Of a DNA stretch of 64,000 nucleotides, positions 42,469-51,131 are shown piece after piece (within the stretch, counting starts at the first letter, position 1; each line of letters opens with the position of its first letter). The stretch lies in NCBI RefSeq assembly GCF_946478785.1, contig NZ_CAMLDD010000022.1, positions 34,251-98,250 on the forward strand, in the 5' to 3' direction. The notes under the pieces are model-generated. The model saw nothing but the letters and a program-made list of their open reading frames with translations, made no database searches and was not told the DNA's origin. Source of the stretch: an uncultured Flavobacterium sp. GTDB taxonomy: Bacteria > Bacteroidota > Bacteroidia > Flavobacteriales > Flavobacteriaceae. Position numbers and translations under genes: made by a program.

Positions 42469-43821
42469 ATGAAAAAAATTCTAAAATTTCTGGTTCTGGT
42501 TTTGGTTGTTGCCTTTTTGTATTTTGGATTCACTACTTATCCGAAGCTGAATCTGATTTCGGGCTTTTCAGCCAAAAGTATTGCTTCGGGACATTTTTTG
42601 GATAATCGTTCGAAAGAATTAATCGAAAAAACCGACAATGACATCAATTTAATCGATCTGGCGACTAACACAATTGACGAAGCAGGAAAATTTGCAACTT
42701 CCAATGTTTATGGATTAAAGGAGCGAAAAGCAATTTATCGTGAAGGTTTAGGAGCGACTTTAATTAATGATGATTTTGATGTTTCGAAGCCATATTTAAT
42801 TCCAAAACGAACTCCATTAGTCAATAATCTACCTTTTCCTTACGGGAATAATGAACCGAAAGACACCGTTTTTACCAATGTTGATTATTCTAAATTGAAA
42901 AAAGCAATTGATAATGCTTTTGATAAATCGGGAGGAAAATCAAAAAGAACCCGTGCTGTTGTAGTTTTGTATAAAAACAAACTGATTGCCGAAAAATACG
43001 ATACCGGTTTTTCCAAAGACAGCAAAATTTTAGGCTGGTCAATGACAAAAAGTATTACCAGTGCTGCTTTTGGAGTGCTTGCCAAACAAGGAAAAATAGA
43101 TATTTACAAACCGGCACCAATTGCAGAGTGGCAAAATGACGAACGCAAAAAAATCACCATAAACGATTTGCTGCACATGAATTCCGGTTTGGAATGGGAA
43201 GAAAATTACAATACCATTTGCGATGCTACAAAAATGCTTTTTCAAGCCGAAGATATGGGTAAAGTCCAACTGGATAAACCGGCTCAGTTTAAACCTAACA
43301 CGCATTGGAATTACTCTTCAGGAACCACAAACTTATTATCCTTAATCCTGAAGAGACAATTTAAAACCCAGCAGGAATATCTTGATTTTTGGTACAGCGC
43401 CGTAATCGATAAAATCGGAATGAACTCGATGATTGTCGAGCAGGATATGAGCGGAACTTTTGTAGGTTCGTCATACGCATGGGCAACTGCTCGTGATTGG
43501 TCAAAATTTGGATTGTTGTATCTAAATAAAGGCAACTGGAATGGCGAGCAGATTCTCGACGAAAGCTGGGTAAAATATACTGCAACACCAACTAATACTT
43601 CTGAAGGGAAATATGGTGCACAGTTCTGGCTGAACGCCGGCGGAAGATTTCCGGACGCACCTCGCGACATGTTTTATTGCAACGGTTATCAGGGACAAAT
43701 GGTCGCTATTATTCCGTCATTGGATATGGTAATTGTGAGAATGGGATTGGTTGAAGATCCTGGTTTTGATTTTAATGGGTTTTTGAAGGGGATTATTGGG
43801 AGTGTGAAAAGTAAATTGTAA
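42469..43821 (+). CDS. Serine hydrolase, beta-lactamase class C / esterase family
   Basis: 450 residues with an N-terminal membrane anchor or signal (MKKILKFLVLVLVVAFLYFGF). Nucleophile Ser and Lys are in WSMTKSITSAAFGVLA (SxxK), the second motif is NYSSGTTNLL (YxS rather than YxN), and the third is YCNGYQGQMVAI. These are esterase/DD-peptidase-type relatives of class C beta-lactamases; a hydrolytic role on beta-lactams cannot be assumed. The upstream gap of 223 bases has a possible gene remnant on the other strand. Confidence 0.85.
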   Translation: MKKILKFLVLVLVVAFLYFGFTTYPKLNLISGFSAKSIASGHFLDNRSKELIEKTDNDINLIDLATNTIDEAGKFATSNVYGLKERKAIYREGLGATLINDDFDVSKPYLIPKRTPLVNNLPFPYGNNEPKDTVFTNVDYSKLKKAIDNAFDKSGGKSKRTRAVVVLYKNKLIAEKYDTGFSKDSKILGWSMTKSITSAAFGVLAKQGKIDIYKPAPIAEWQNDERKKITINDLLHMNSGLEWEENYNTICDATKMLFQAEDMGKVQLDKPAQFKPNTHWNYSSGTTNLLSLILKRQFKTQQEYLDFWYSAVIDKIGMNSMIVEQDMSGTFVGSSYAWATARDWSKFGLLYLNKGNWNGEQILDESWVKYTATPTNTSEGKYGAQFWLNAGGRFPDAPRDMFYCNGYQGQMVAIIPSLDMVIVRMGLVEDPGFDFNGFLKGIIGSVKSKL

Positions 43822-43861
43822 TATATTTCATCCTTTTTAATATCTTAGTTGAAAATTCATT

Positions 43862-44380
43862 ATGAAGCTATTTGAAAATATATATTTTATTGGTGGAATT
43901 CATGGCGTTGGAAAAGGAACTATCTGTAAAGAAATAGCATATAAAACCAAATTAATACATATAACTGCAAGTCAAGTTTTAAAATGGGAGGAAATCAGCG
44001 ATGCTGATAATAAACTTGTAAAAGATATTAATTCATCACAAAATAGATTAATCAAAAATTTGAAAAATCTAATTAAAAAAGATGAAATATATCTTCTTGA
44101 TGGCCATTTTTGCTTGTTAAATTCAGATGGCATTCCATGTAGAATTGATGAAGATACTTTTGATCAAATTAATCCAAAAGCAATATCAATTGTAATTGAT
44201 AATGTTGAAGAAATTGCCAAAAGATTAAAATCAAGAGATGGTAAAATTTATAGCATTCAAATTCTGAATGACTTACAAGAAATGGAAATAGAATATGCAA
44301 AATATCTTTCAGATAAGTATTCAATTCCTTATATCGAAATAAAAGACGGAAATTATAATCAATTAATGGAAAATATTTGA
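43862..44380 (+). CDS. P-loop nucleotide kinase-like ATPase (first gene of a three-gene cassette)
   Basis: 172 residues. Walker A is IGGIHGVGKGT (about 10-20), followed by ITASQVLKWEE and IYLLDGHFCLLN, which resemble the nucleotide-binding and LID-preceding segments of adenylate/guanylate kinase-like enzymes. The rest is helical. Its TGA overlaps the ATG of the PIN-domain gene by one base, so the two are translationally coupled. Whether it phosphorylates a nucleotide, a nucleic acid end or a protein is unknown. Confidence 0.7.
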   Translation: MKLFENIYFIGGIHGVGKGTICKEIAYKTKLIHITASQVLKWEEISDADNKLVKDINSSQNRLIKNLKNLIKKDEIYLLDGHFCLLNSDGIPCRIDEDTFDQINPKAISIVIDNVEEIAKRLKSRDGKIYSIQILNDLQEMEIEYAKYLSDKYSIPYIEIKDGNYNQLMENI

Positions 44381-45906
44381 TGAAAATTTTACTAGACACC
44401 AATATCATTATTCATAGAGAAGCAAACAAAATTTACAAACCTGAAATTGGTCAGCTTTTTAAATGGATTGATAATCTTAAATACTCCAAATATATTCATC
44501 CTTTAACCGTTGAAGAATTAGAAAGATATAAAGATCCAAATGCTCTTGGTACAATGAGTATTAAGATTGAAAGTTATAATTTACTAAAACATCAAGCTCC
44601 TTTAGGTCAGCAAATATTAAAGGTCAGCAAAAATATTGATAGTAAAGACAACGATATAAATGATACTCAGATCTTAAATGAAGTTTATGAAGGTAGAGTT
44701 GATATTTTAATTTCAGAAGATAAAAAAATCCACACCAAAGCAAGTTTATTAGGGATTTCTAAAAAAGTTTATAAAATCCAAACTTTTTTAGAAAAAGTCA
44801 TTTCTGAAAATCCAGAATTAGTTAATTATAAAGTTTTATCAGTTCAAAAAGTTGATTTTGCTAAAGTCAACATTAAAGATTCATTTTTTGATAGCTTTAG
44901 AGAAGATTACGAAGAGTTTGATACTTGGTTTAATGACAAATCGGAAGAATCATGTTATGTCTGTTATAGTGATGGAAACCTAACAGCATTTCTTTTTGTT
45001 AAGATAGAAAGTGAAAAAGAAAATTATTCAAACATTTCACCTGTTTTTCAACCAAAAAAGAGATTAAAAATAGGCACATTAAAAGTTACTGGAAATGGTT
45101 ATAAAATAGGCGAACGTTTTCTTAAAACTATTTTTGACAATGCAATTCAATATAACGTGGGAGAAATTTATGTTACTCTTTTTACGAAAAGACCTGAACA
45201 GGAACAGTTAATTGAAATGCTTGAGGAATGGGGATTTGTTTACCATGGATTAAAAACAACTAAAAATGGTAAAGAACGAGTATATGTTAGATCATTTGGT
45301 AAAAACTTACCGAAGAATATTCAAAACCCCAAATTAACTTTTCCTTTCTTTTCTAGAGAAACAGATAAATACATTATAAAAATTGAACCACAATATCATA
45401 CAGAACTTTTCCCAGACAGTATAAATACTAGGGAAGATAAATCTAAATATATCGAAAATGAACCACATAGAAATCGAATAAGCAAAGTCTACATATCACA
45501 TTCAAAAGATCGAAATTTAAAATCGGGGGATATAGTTTTAATTTACAGAATTGGAGAAGAAGGAACTCAAAAAATTTACACAAGTACTATTACAACAATC
45601 TGTATCGTTGAAAATATTAAAAATGAATTTAAAAATTTTGATGATTTTTTTGAAACTTGTAATAGAAAAACAATGATTTCAAAAGAAGATTTAAGAACCA
45701 AATGGTGGGATAAATTCCCTACATATAGACCATTTGTAATCAATTTTCTATTTGCCCATTCATTACCAACTCCTAAACCGACAATAAAAGATTTAATAGA
45801 CTTAAAGATTTTTGAAGACAGTAAAAGTATACCTTTAGGTATTATAAAATTAACTAATGAACAGTTCAAAGATTTAATTAATTTTGCATATAAAATCAAA
45901 AAATAA
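44380..45906 (+). CDS. PIN nuclease-GNAT-PUA/EVE-like fusion protein
   Basis: 508 residues from ATG 44380 (a TTG one codon earlier is possible). The PIN domain (1-135) has the acidic quartet Asp6 (LLDTNIII), Glu45, Asp95 (DINDTQIL) and Asp114 (ISEDKKIH). A GNAT-like domain follows (about 180-300: LTAFLFVKIES, KIGTLKVTGNGYKIGERFLK, EEWGFVYHG). The C-terminal part (about 330-500: KIEPQYHTELFPDSI, SHSKDRNLKSGDIVLIYRIG) resembles a PUA/EVE-type RNA-modification-binding fold. ASCH follows 2 bases later. The PIN quartet is clear; the other domain calls are by eye. Confidence 0.65.
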   Translation: MKILLDTNIIIHREANKIYKPEIGQLFKWIDNLKYSKYIHPLTVEELERYKDPNALGTMSIKIESYNLLKHQAPLGQQILKVSKNIDSKDNDINDTQILNEVYEGRVDILISEDKKIHTKASLLGISKKVYKIQTFLEKVISENPELVNYKVLSVQKVDFAKVNIKDSFFDSFREDYEEFDTWFNDKSEESCYVCYSDGNLTAFLFVKIESEKENYSNISPVFQPKKRLKIGTLKVTGNGYKIGERFLKTIFDNAIQYNVGEIYVTLFTKRPEQEQLIEMLEEWGFVYHGLKTTKNGKERVYVRSFGKNLPKNIQNPKLTFPFFSRETDKYIIKIEPQYHTELFPDSINTREDKSKYIENEPHRNRISKVYISHSKDRNLKSGDIVLIYRIGEEGTQKIYTSTITTICIVENIKNEFKNFDDFFETCNRKTMISKEDLRTKWWDKFPTYRPFVINFLFAHSLPTPKPTIKDLIDLKIFEDSKSIPLGIIKLTNEQFKDLINFAYKIKK

Positions 45907-45908
45907 TT

Positions 45909-46286
45909 ATGAAAGTAGTAATGTCAATAAAGCCCCAATTTGCAAATAAAATATTTGATGGGACAAAAAAATTTGAATTCAGAAAAGCTATTTTCAAAAA
46001 CCAAAATGTTACTTCGGTTTTAGTTTATGCTTCTTCTCCTGTTCAAAAAGTAATTGGTGAATTCGAAATTGGTGAAATATTCAATTTAGACCTTAAAGAA
46101 CTTTGGGATAAAACCAAGGAGCATTCAGGTATAACGGAAGATTATTTTTATGAATATTTTGAAAATAGAGAACAAGGTTTTGCAATTCAAATAAAAAATA
46201 AAAAAAGATTTACAAATCCTAAATGTTTAAAAACAGATTATAATTTAACTCCTCCTCAATCATTTGCATATTGGTCAAATGAATAA
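45909..46286 (+). CDS. ASCH-domain (PUA-like) protein
   Basis: 125 residues. The ASCH fold is seen in VVMSIKPQFANKIFDGTKKFEFRKA (substrate-like Lys/Glu/Arg), VYASSPVQKVIGEFEIGEI and an alpha-helical end. ASCH proteins bind RNA or act as RNA coactivators; some are nucleases or amidohydrolases. It starts 2 bases after the PIN-fusion stop, so it is cotranslated with it. As the third member of a compact cassette it may supply substrate recognition. Confidence 0.75.
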   Translation: MKVVMSIKPQFANKIFDGTKKFEFRKAIFKNQNVTSVLVYASSPVQKVIGEFEIGEIFNLDLKELWDKTKEHSGITEDYFYEYFENREQGFAIQIKNKKRFTNPKCLKTDYNLTPPQSFAYWSNE

Positions 46287-46294
46287 GCTTGTTT

Positions 46295-46376
46295 TAGCCC
46301 CGATAGAAGTGGAAATCCTTTTTTGAGATTCTTTATCGAAAAAAAGATTGAAACGGATAGCGGGAAATAGCTCCTA
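46295..46376. repeat. Dispersed hairpin repeat, copy C
   Basis: TAGCCCCGATAGAAGTGGAA, then CCTTTTTTGAGA / TTCTTTA / TCGAAAAAAAG, then ATTGAAACGGATAGCGGGAA and GCTCCT. It is shorter than A and B but has the same conserved ends and loop. It follows the ASCH gene directly. Confidence 0.75.
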
Positions 46377-46412
46377 AAAAAACCGATAAACTCAAAAAGT
46401 CTATCGGTTTTA
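46377..46412. terminator. Terminator of haaO and of the PIN/ASCH cassette
   Basis: AAAACCGATA and TATCGGTTTT form a 10-bp stem with a 14-base loop; A/T-runs flank both sides, so it can serve the convergent genes. Confidence 0.75.
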
Positions 46413-46431
46413 TATTTTATGAATCTTAAAA

Positions 46432-46971
46432 TTATTTTTTAGCCACAAACCTCGGATCAGATTCCATAACAGTTCCGCAGTTATCACAGGTTCTTAATTC
46501 TTCTGAATTGTAGAAATGTTCGAAATGCGGCAGGAAATCTTTTTCGATATTGTGCAGTTCAAAAAACACTTCGTATAATTTATGGTTGCAGTTATCGCAA
46601 TGCCAAAGCAGACCATCCGTATAACCCAATCCGGCACGTTTTCGCTCGATCACCAAACCTATTGAACCCTCGGAACGAACGGGAGAATGTGGCACTTTTG
46701 CAGGATGCAGGTACATATCGCCGGCATTCAGAATCATTTCCTTTCGCTCGCCATCTTCCTGAATCACTACTTTTATGTTTCCTTCCAGCTGGTAGAAAAG
46801 CTCTTCGGTTTCGTTGTAATGATAATCTTTTCGGGCGTTTGGACCCGCTACAATCATGACAATGTAATCACCTGAATCAATATATAAATTTTTATTTCCA
46901 ACAGGTGGTTTTAATAAATGACGGTTTTCGTCTATCCATTTTGTCAGGTTGAAAGGTTTTGCTATGGCCAT
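46432..46971 (-). CDS. nbaC: 3-hydroxyanthranilate 3,4-dioxygenase
   Basis: 179 residues. It opens the ring of 3-hydroxyanthranilate in tryptophan degradation and quinolinate/NAD synthesis. The cupin metal ligands are seen in DYHYNETEELFYQLEG (His, Glu) and MYLHPAKVPHSP (His). The C-terminal rubredoxin-like site has the paired cysteines CDNCNH and CDNCGT, characteristic of bacterial enzymes. No other kynurenine gene is in the window. The symbol nbaC is one of two in use (also haaO). Confidence 0.95.
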   Translation of the reverse strand: MAIAKPFNLTKWIDENRHLLKPPVGNKNLYIDSGDYIVMIVAGPNARKDYHYNETEELFYQLEGNIKVVIQEDGERKEMILNAGDMYLHPAKVPHSPVRSEGSIGLVIERKRAGLGYTDGLLWHCDNCNHKLYEVFFELHNIEKDFLPHFEHFYNSEELRTCDNCGTVMESDPRFVAKK

Positions 46972-47033
46972 TTTTTTAAGGTACTAAGTTGCTAAGTTTC
47001 TGAGAGGCTAAGGTAATAAAAAGTTTTCTGTAG

Positions 47034-47093
47034 AGACGCACAGCAGTGCGTCTTTCATGACATGCAATTTTGCACACGCACTGCTGTGCGTCT
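47034..47093. repeat. Palindromic repeat (AGACGCAC...GTGCGTCT)
   Basis: AGACGCACAGCAGTGCGTCT (47034-47053) and ACGCACTGCTGTGCGTCT (47076-47093) are each near-palindromic, and together form a large inverted repeat with inner ATGCA/TGCA pairing. It lies in the gap between the dioxygenase start and the endonuclease-like gene, both minus strand. No coding potential. Confidence 0.6.
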
Positions 47094-47098
47094 TACGT

Positions 47099-48187
47099 TT
47101 ACATCTCTTTTATCAGATAAATATAAACCGGAAAATGGTCGCTGAAACCAACTTCGTTTGTGCTATGCCGAAGCGGATATCCTTTGTATCTTCCTGAATT
47201 TTGAATAAGATAGAGTTTGTTGAAAATTCCGGCTTTCCAGAATTTATAAGACGTAAAATCAGGTTTTATAAGCGATTCCGTAATAATTATCTGGTCGAAA
47301 ATGTCCCAGCAATCCCGAAAGGCAGTAGTTCCCATTCCGCGTTTTGCCATTTCTTCGAATGGGTTGAAAGTACCAAATTCAGGAACTTCTGCTTTTTTGG
47401 ATTTTGCTCCCAAAGCTACTTTCAGGCTTTTATTATACGGTCCATCATTTAAATCGCCCATCGTAATTACTTTAGCATTTGGATTGATTTGCTGCAGAGA
47501 ATCAATGATTTTTCTATTTAGATAAGCTGCTGCTTCCCGATATTCGCTTGTTGCTTTTTCTCCGCCCGAGCGTGATGGCCAGTGATTCACGATGATACTG
47601 ATTTCTTCATTTTCTAAAAAACCGGTAATCAAAAGCTGGTCGCGAGTAAAAACACGGTTGTTTTGTTGTACAATTTCGACTTCTTCATCTGTAGATTCTT
47701 CTTTCTTCTGTTCTGCAACAGCGTTTTTATTTTTCAATATATATAAAGGTATATTCGAAAAGGAAGTGGGCTTGAAAAATTTCTTCTGATACAATAAAGC
47801 CACATCTATTCCGCGTTTGTCGGGTGAATCGAAATGTATGATTCCATAATCGAAACTTAGCAATTTGGGTTGTTTGATTAAATCTTCTAAAACGCCTCTG
47901 TTTTCAATTTCGGATCCTCCAATGAAAGTTGGTACATTTGGATTTTCAGGAGTTCCAATTTCAGATATAACTCTGGAAAGATTCAACAGTTTTTGATTGT
48001 ACTTTTCTGTTGTCCAATTTTGCATTCCGTTTGGAGTCCATTCGTCATCATTCGTATAAATATCATCAACTGTGTCAAAGAGATTTTCGAAATTATAAAA
48101 AGCCACGGTATGAATAACATATTTTTTGGATTGCCCGAAAGAGGAAACTGAAAAAAAAATCAGGGAGAGTCTAAATATAATTCGCAT
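47099..48187 (-). CDS. Endonuclease/exonuclease/phosphatase-family secreted protein
   Basis: 362 residues with signal peptide MRIIFRLSLIFFSVSSFG. The EEP motifs YNFENLFDT (Asn/Glu metal site), FIGGSEIENRGVLED (catalytic Glu), VNHWPSRSGGE (His), MGDLNDGPYN (Asp/Asn) and FSDHFPVYI (Asp-His pair) are all visible. Substrate may be DNA/RNA or a phospho-compound; secretion suggests extracellular nucleic acids or phosphate scavenging. It is transcribed alone, divergent from the LD-carboxypeptidase gene. Confidence 0.9.
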   Translation of the reverse strand: MRIIFRLSLIFFSVSSFGQSKKYVIHTVAFYNFENLFDTVDDIYTNDDEWTPNGMQNWTTEKYNQKLLNLSRVISEIGTPENPNVPTFIGGSEIENRGVLEDLIKQPKLLSFDYGIIHFDSPDKRGIDVALLYQKKFFKPTSFSNIPLYILKNKNAVAEQKKEESTDEEVEIVQQNNRVFTRDQLLITGFLENEEISIIVNHWPSRSGGEKATSEYREAAAYLNRKIIDSLQQINPNAKVITMGDLNDGPYNKSLKVALGAKSKKAEVPEFGTFNPFEEMAKRGMGTTAFRDCWDIFDQIIITESLIKPDFTSYKFWKAGIFNKLYLIQNSGRYKGYPLRHSTNEVGFSDHFPVYIYLIKEM

Positions 48188-48274
48188 AAATAATTTTAAG
48201 AATTTAAAATGCTGAATTTAATCAAAATAATTAATTTGTCAGAAATTTCTAATAGTTTTATTTTTCAAAATCTA

Positions 48275-48282
48275 TATCTTTG
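48275..48282 (+). promoter_or_regulatory. Putative -7 element of the LD-carboxypeptidase gene
   Basis: TATCTTTG, 33 bases before the ATG at 48316; -33 not clear. Confidence 0.45.
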
Positions 48283-48315
48283 TTTTTAGATAAATTTTTA
48301 AGCAAAAGAAAGAAA

Positions 48316-49317
48316 ATGTACAACACCCGATTAGTTCCTAAAAATAAATATTTTGCTTTTTCTCGATTCGTATTTCTTATTTTTGCTTTACACTCTTTTA
48401 CCTGTCAATCACAACAAAATATGATAACACCACCTTATTTACAAAAAGGCGATACCGTTGCCATTTTAGCCACTGCCCGAAAAAATATCGATGATAATTT
48501 AAAACCGACTTTAGATTTACTTCACAGTTGGGGACTTGAAGCCGTAATTGGAAGTACCATCGGACTTGACTTAAACCAATTAGCCGGAACTGATGAACAG
48601 CGCGCTGCCGATTTTCAAAAGCAATTGGATAATCCGAATATCAAAGCTATCTGGTGTGTTCGTGGCGGTTATGGAACGGTTCGAATGATTGATTTATTGG
48701 ATTTTAAGAAATTCAAACAACACCCAAAATGGATTATTGGTTTTAGTGATGTTACGGTTTTACATAATCATCTGAATACGATGGGTTACAAATCGATTCA
48801 TGGTGCGATGCCGGTGAGTATTCCAAGAGCAACTCCAGACGCTATTAGTTCATTAAAAAAGAGTTTATTTGGCGAACCGCTTTCTTATTCGGTTGGTCCG
48901 GATAAAATGAATCGTTTTGGAAGCGCAACCGGTGAATTGGTTGGCGGAAATTTATCTATTCTGTACAGTTTATTAGGATCACAATCGGCTATTGACTGCA
49001 AGGATAAAATTTTATTTATCGAAGATCTTGATGAATATTTATACCATATTGATCGTATGATGATGAATCTGAAACGCAATGGCTGCATCGAAAACCTGAA
49101 AGGAATTGTTATTGGCGCTATGACCAAAATGAAGGATAATGACATTCCGTGGGGGAAAAATGCGCTTGAAATTGTGGATGATGTGACCAAAAAATATAAT
49201 ATTCCTGTGATCTTTAATTTTCCAGCAGGTCATATTCAGGATAATCGTGCGCTTGTTATGGGCAGTACGGTTTCTATTGAAGTGAATACTTCGGGTAGTA
49301 CTGTTGTTTTTAAGTAA
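48316..49317 (+). CDS. LD-carboxypeptidase (peptidase S66, LdcA-like)
   Basis: 333 residues from ATG 48316 (the longer frame from 48280 lacks support). An N-terminal signal-like segment ends FALHSFTC, a possible lipobox. The S66 core is visible: WCVRGGYGTVRMIDLLD, the nucleophile Ser in IIGFSDVTVLHN, the Glu/His region FIEDLDEYLYHIDRMM and FPAGHIQDNRALVMG. It removes the terminal D-Ala from tetrapeptides in peptidoglycan recycling. A surface location would be unusual for this family, so the lipobox may be spurious. Confidence 0.9.
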   Translation: MYNTRLVPKNKYFAFSRFVFLIFALHSFTCQSQQNMITPPYLQKGDTVAILATARKNIDDNLKPTLDLLHSWGLEAVIGSTIGLDLNQLAGTDEQRAADFQKQLDNPNIKAIWCVRGGYGTVRMIDLLDFKKFKQHPKWIIGFSDVTVLHNHLNTMGYKSIHGAMPVSIPRATPDAISSLKKSLFGEPLSYSVGPDKMNRFGSATGELVGGNLSILYSLLGSQSAIDCKDKILFIEDLDEYLYHIDRMMMNLKRNGCIENLKGIVIGAMTKMKDNDIPWGKNALEIVDDVTKKYNIPVIFNFPAGHIQDNRALVMGSTVSIEVNTSGSTVVFK

Positions 49318-49349
49318 AAAAGTTAGCCGTTATTTTATACAACTAATTA

Positions 49350-49862
49350 ATGGAAGATTTAGCTAAAGAAAGATTCATAATTGATGTAGACTTGGCATCT
49401 AATGTTGATGCCGTTTATACAGGTATGTGTCTCATAGCAAACTTAGAAATAATTATGCTTCTTAATTTTGATGAAGCTAAAGGAGAATTTGATGGATTTA
49501 CCATTGTTAAAAATAATGATGTTGAAAAATATCGAACGTGGAATCCAGATGATTATTTAGAATTAAAAAACGATAATTCTAAAGATTTAATAGCAAAAAT
49601 TGATTTGAATAATTTTTTAGATATCGAAAGTTCATTAAAAAGTCTAACTTCCGAATTAGTCACTTTATTTACATATGCTGATGAGGATTCTTTCTATCTT
49701 GCAAAAATTCTATCAGTAAAAAATGATTGTGTTGAATTACATTTAGTTGATCAAGATTCTAATTGGAATGATATTAAAGTCATTAAATTCAGCGATATAA
49801 ATTATATTGGTTTTGATACACAATACGAAAGAAAATATACAAAAGTATTGCCAACAATTTAG
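49350..49862 (+). CDS. Hypothetical protein
   Basis: 170 residues, acidic, no signal peptide or membrane segment. The N-terminal half (RFIIDVDLASNVDAVYTGMC, NFDEAKGEFDGFTIV) and the C-terminal half (SFYLAKILSVKNDCVELHLVDQDSN) appear to be two small beta domains; the latter resembles a SH3-like strand set. I recognise no family. It lies between an LD-carboxypeptidase and yraN in the same direction. Confidence 0.6.
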   Translation: MEDLAKERFIIDVDLASNVDAVYTGMCLIANLEIIMLLNFDEAKGEFDGFTIVKNNDVEKYRTWNPDDYLELKNDNSKDLIAKIDLNNFLDIESSLKSLTSELVTLFTYADEDSFYLAKILSVKNDCVELHLVDQDSNWNDIKVIKFSDINYIGFDTQYERKYTKVLPTI

Positions 49863-49900
49863 ATTTAAATTCGCCTCAACTCATAACCCACAATCTCAAA

Positions 49901-50272
49901 ATGGCTGAACATAACGAACTTGGAAAAAAAGGTGAAGATTTAGCCGTAGAATTTCTACTTCAAAATGACTATAAAATTTTAGAACGCAATTGGACTTTTC
50001 AAAAAGCTGAAATTGATATTATTGCCAAAAAAGAAAACATTGTAACTGTTATTGAAGTAAAGACCAGATCGACTTTGGATTTTGGTTCCCCGCAGGATTT
50101 CGTGAAACCAAAAAAGATACAGCTGCTCATAAAAGCAGTAAATGCCTACATAAACGATAGGGAAAAGGATTTTGATGATGATTTAGAAATACGTTTTGAC
50201 ATAATCGCCATTCATAAAACCGAGGAAACATTTGCTATAGAACATCTTACGGACGCTTTTTATCATTTTTAA
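49901..50272 (+). CDS. YraN/UPF0102 family nuclease-fold protein
   Basis: 123 residues. N-terminal MAEHNELGKKGEDLAVEFLL, then the PD-(D/E)xK core AEIDIIAKKENIVTVIEVKTR and the VNAYINDRE helix match the widespread UPF0102 family. It is thought to bind or cut nucleic acid, but its function is unproven. It reads toward the ACT-domain gene. Confidence 0.93.
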   Translation: MAEHNELGKKGEDLAVEFLLQNDYKILERNWTFQKAEIDIIAKKENIVTVIEVKTRSTLDFGSPQDFVKPKKIQLLIKAVNAYINDREKDFDDDLEIRFDIIAIHKTEETFAIEHLTDAFYHF

Positions 50273-50292
50273 CATATTTTTTTATTGTTATA

Positions 50293-50324
50293 TTTGTAAC
50301 AAATTGTTTTTTAATTTATATTTG
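50293..50324 (+). promoter_or_regulatory. Promoter of the ACT-domain gene
   Basis: TTTG (50293-50296), exactly 20 bases, TATATTTG (50317-50324): a consensus flavobacterial promoter, with the ATG 68 bases downstream. Confidence 0.65.
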
Positions 50325-50391
50325 CAGAGATTTATAACATCACAAACAAACCAAACTAACACAATTACATTACAAAAAACAATTAAAGATT

Positions 50392-51048
50392 ATGAAAACC
50401 GTTTCTTCTATTGTAGAAAATTACATCAAGACCAAGCCATTTTTACTGAATGCATTGTCCTTGGGGATTATCAATCTGACTTCTTTATCCCGTAACATCA
50501 TGACCGAATTGGAAAGCGAATTCGGAAAAGAAGTAAAACAAGGCGCTGTAGTAATGTCCCTAAAAAGACTAACCGAAGAATTAGATTTTAAACTGAACCA
50601 CAAAATCAACAAAGTCATTAAAAACATTGGTGAAATCACGGTTCGTTCTGAATTGACTGATTACACTTTTGCAGCTTCTGACACTGTTTTAAACAAACAA
50701 GCTGATTTGATTTCGGATATTAATGTACTGTCTGATATTTTTTATACCTCATCACGCGGTGTAAATGAAACTAATATCGTAGTAAGCAGCAGTATCAACC
50801 ATTTAGTTGAAAAACACTTTATCCGTGAAAAACTGATTCAGAAATTGGATAATCTGGCTTCTATCACTGTAAAATTACCAAAAGAAAATATCGTGGTACC
50901 GGGAATTTATTATTTCATTTTTCAGCGTTTAGCCTGGGAAGGAATTATTATTAATGAGGTAATTTCGACTTCAAACGAATTTACGATCCTGGTAGGAGAA
51001 GAACAAGTTGATGTTGCTTTTAAAGTAATTAAAGACTTAAAAAATTAA
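50392..51048 (+). CDS. ACT-domain protein (aspartate kinase-like regulatory protein)
   Basis: 218 residues with no kinase catalytic motifs. The first half is helical (VENYIKTKPFLLNALSLGIINLTSLSRNIM) and the second carries two ACT-like beta-alpha-beta units (ITVRSELTDYTFAAS, and LASITVKLPKENIVVPGIYYFIFQRLAWEGIIINEV). Homologues in flavobacteria are sometimes labelled aspartate kinase because of the ACT part. A regulatory, amino-acid-sensing role is a reasonable inference only. Confidence 0.6.
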   Translation: MKTVSSIVENYIKTKPFLLNALSLGIINLTSLSRNIMTELESEFGKEVKQGAVVMSLKRLTEELDFKLNHKINKVIKNIGEITVRSELTDYTFAASDTVLNKQADLISDINVLSDIFYTSSRGVNETNIVVSSSINHLVEKHFIREKLIQKLDNLASITVKLPKENIVVPGIYYFIFQRLAWEGIIINEVISTSNEFTILVGEEQVDVAFKVIKDLKN

Positions 51049-51101
51049 TTTTTTTTTCAAAAGAATCCCAATCCAAAAAAAGAAAAAAAGACAATATACG
51101 A

Positions 51102-51131
51102 AGAGGCTGTTCACACAGTCTCTTTTTTTAT
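51102..51131. terminator. Terminator of the ACT-domain gene
   Basis: AGAGGCTGT and ACAGTCTCT (one G-T) around TCAC, then eight T. It overlaps the end of the convergent OsmC gene by 4 bases. Confidence 0.75.

Noticed and set aside
42469..43821. Antibiotic-resistance beta-lactamase
   Set aside because: The motif set (SMTK, YSS, NGYQG) is that of the broad esterase/DD-peptidase relatives; resistance cannot be claimed from the sequence.
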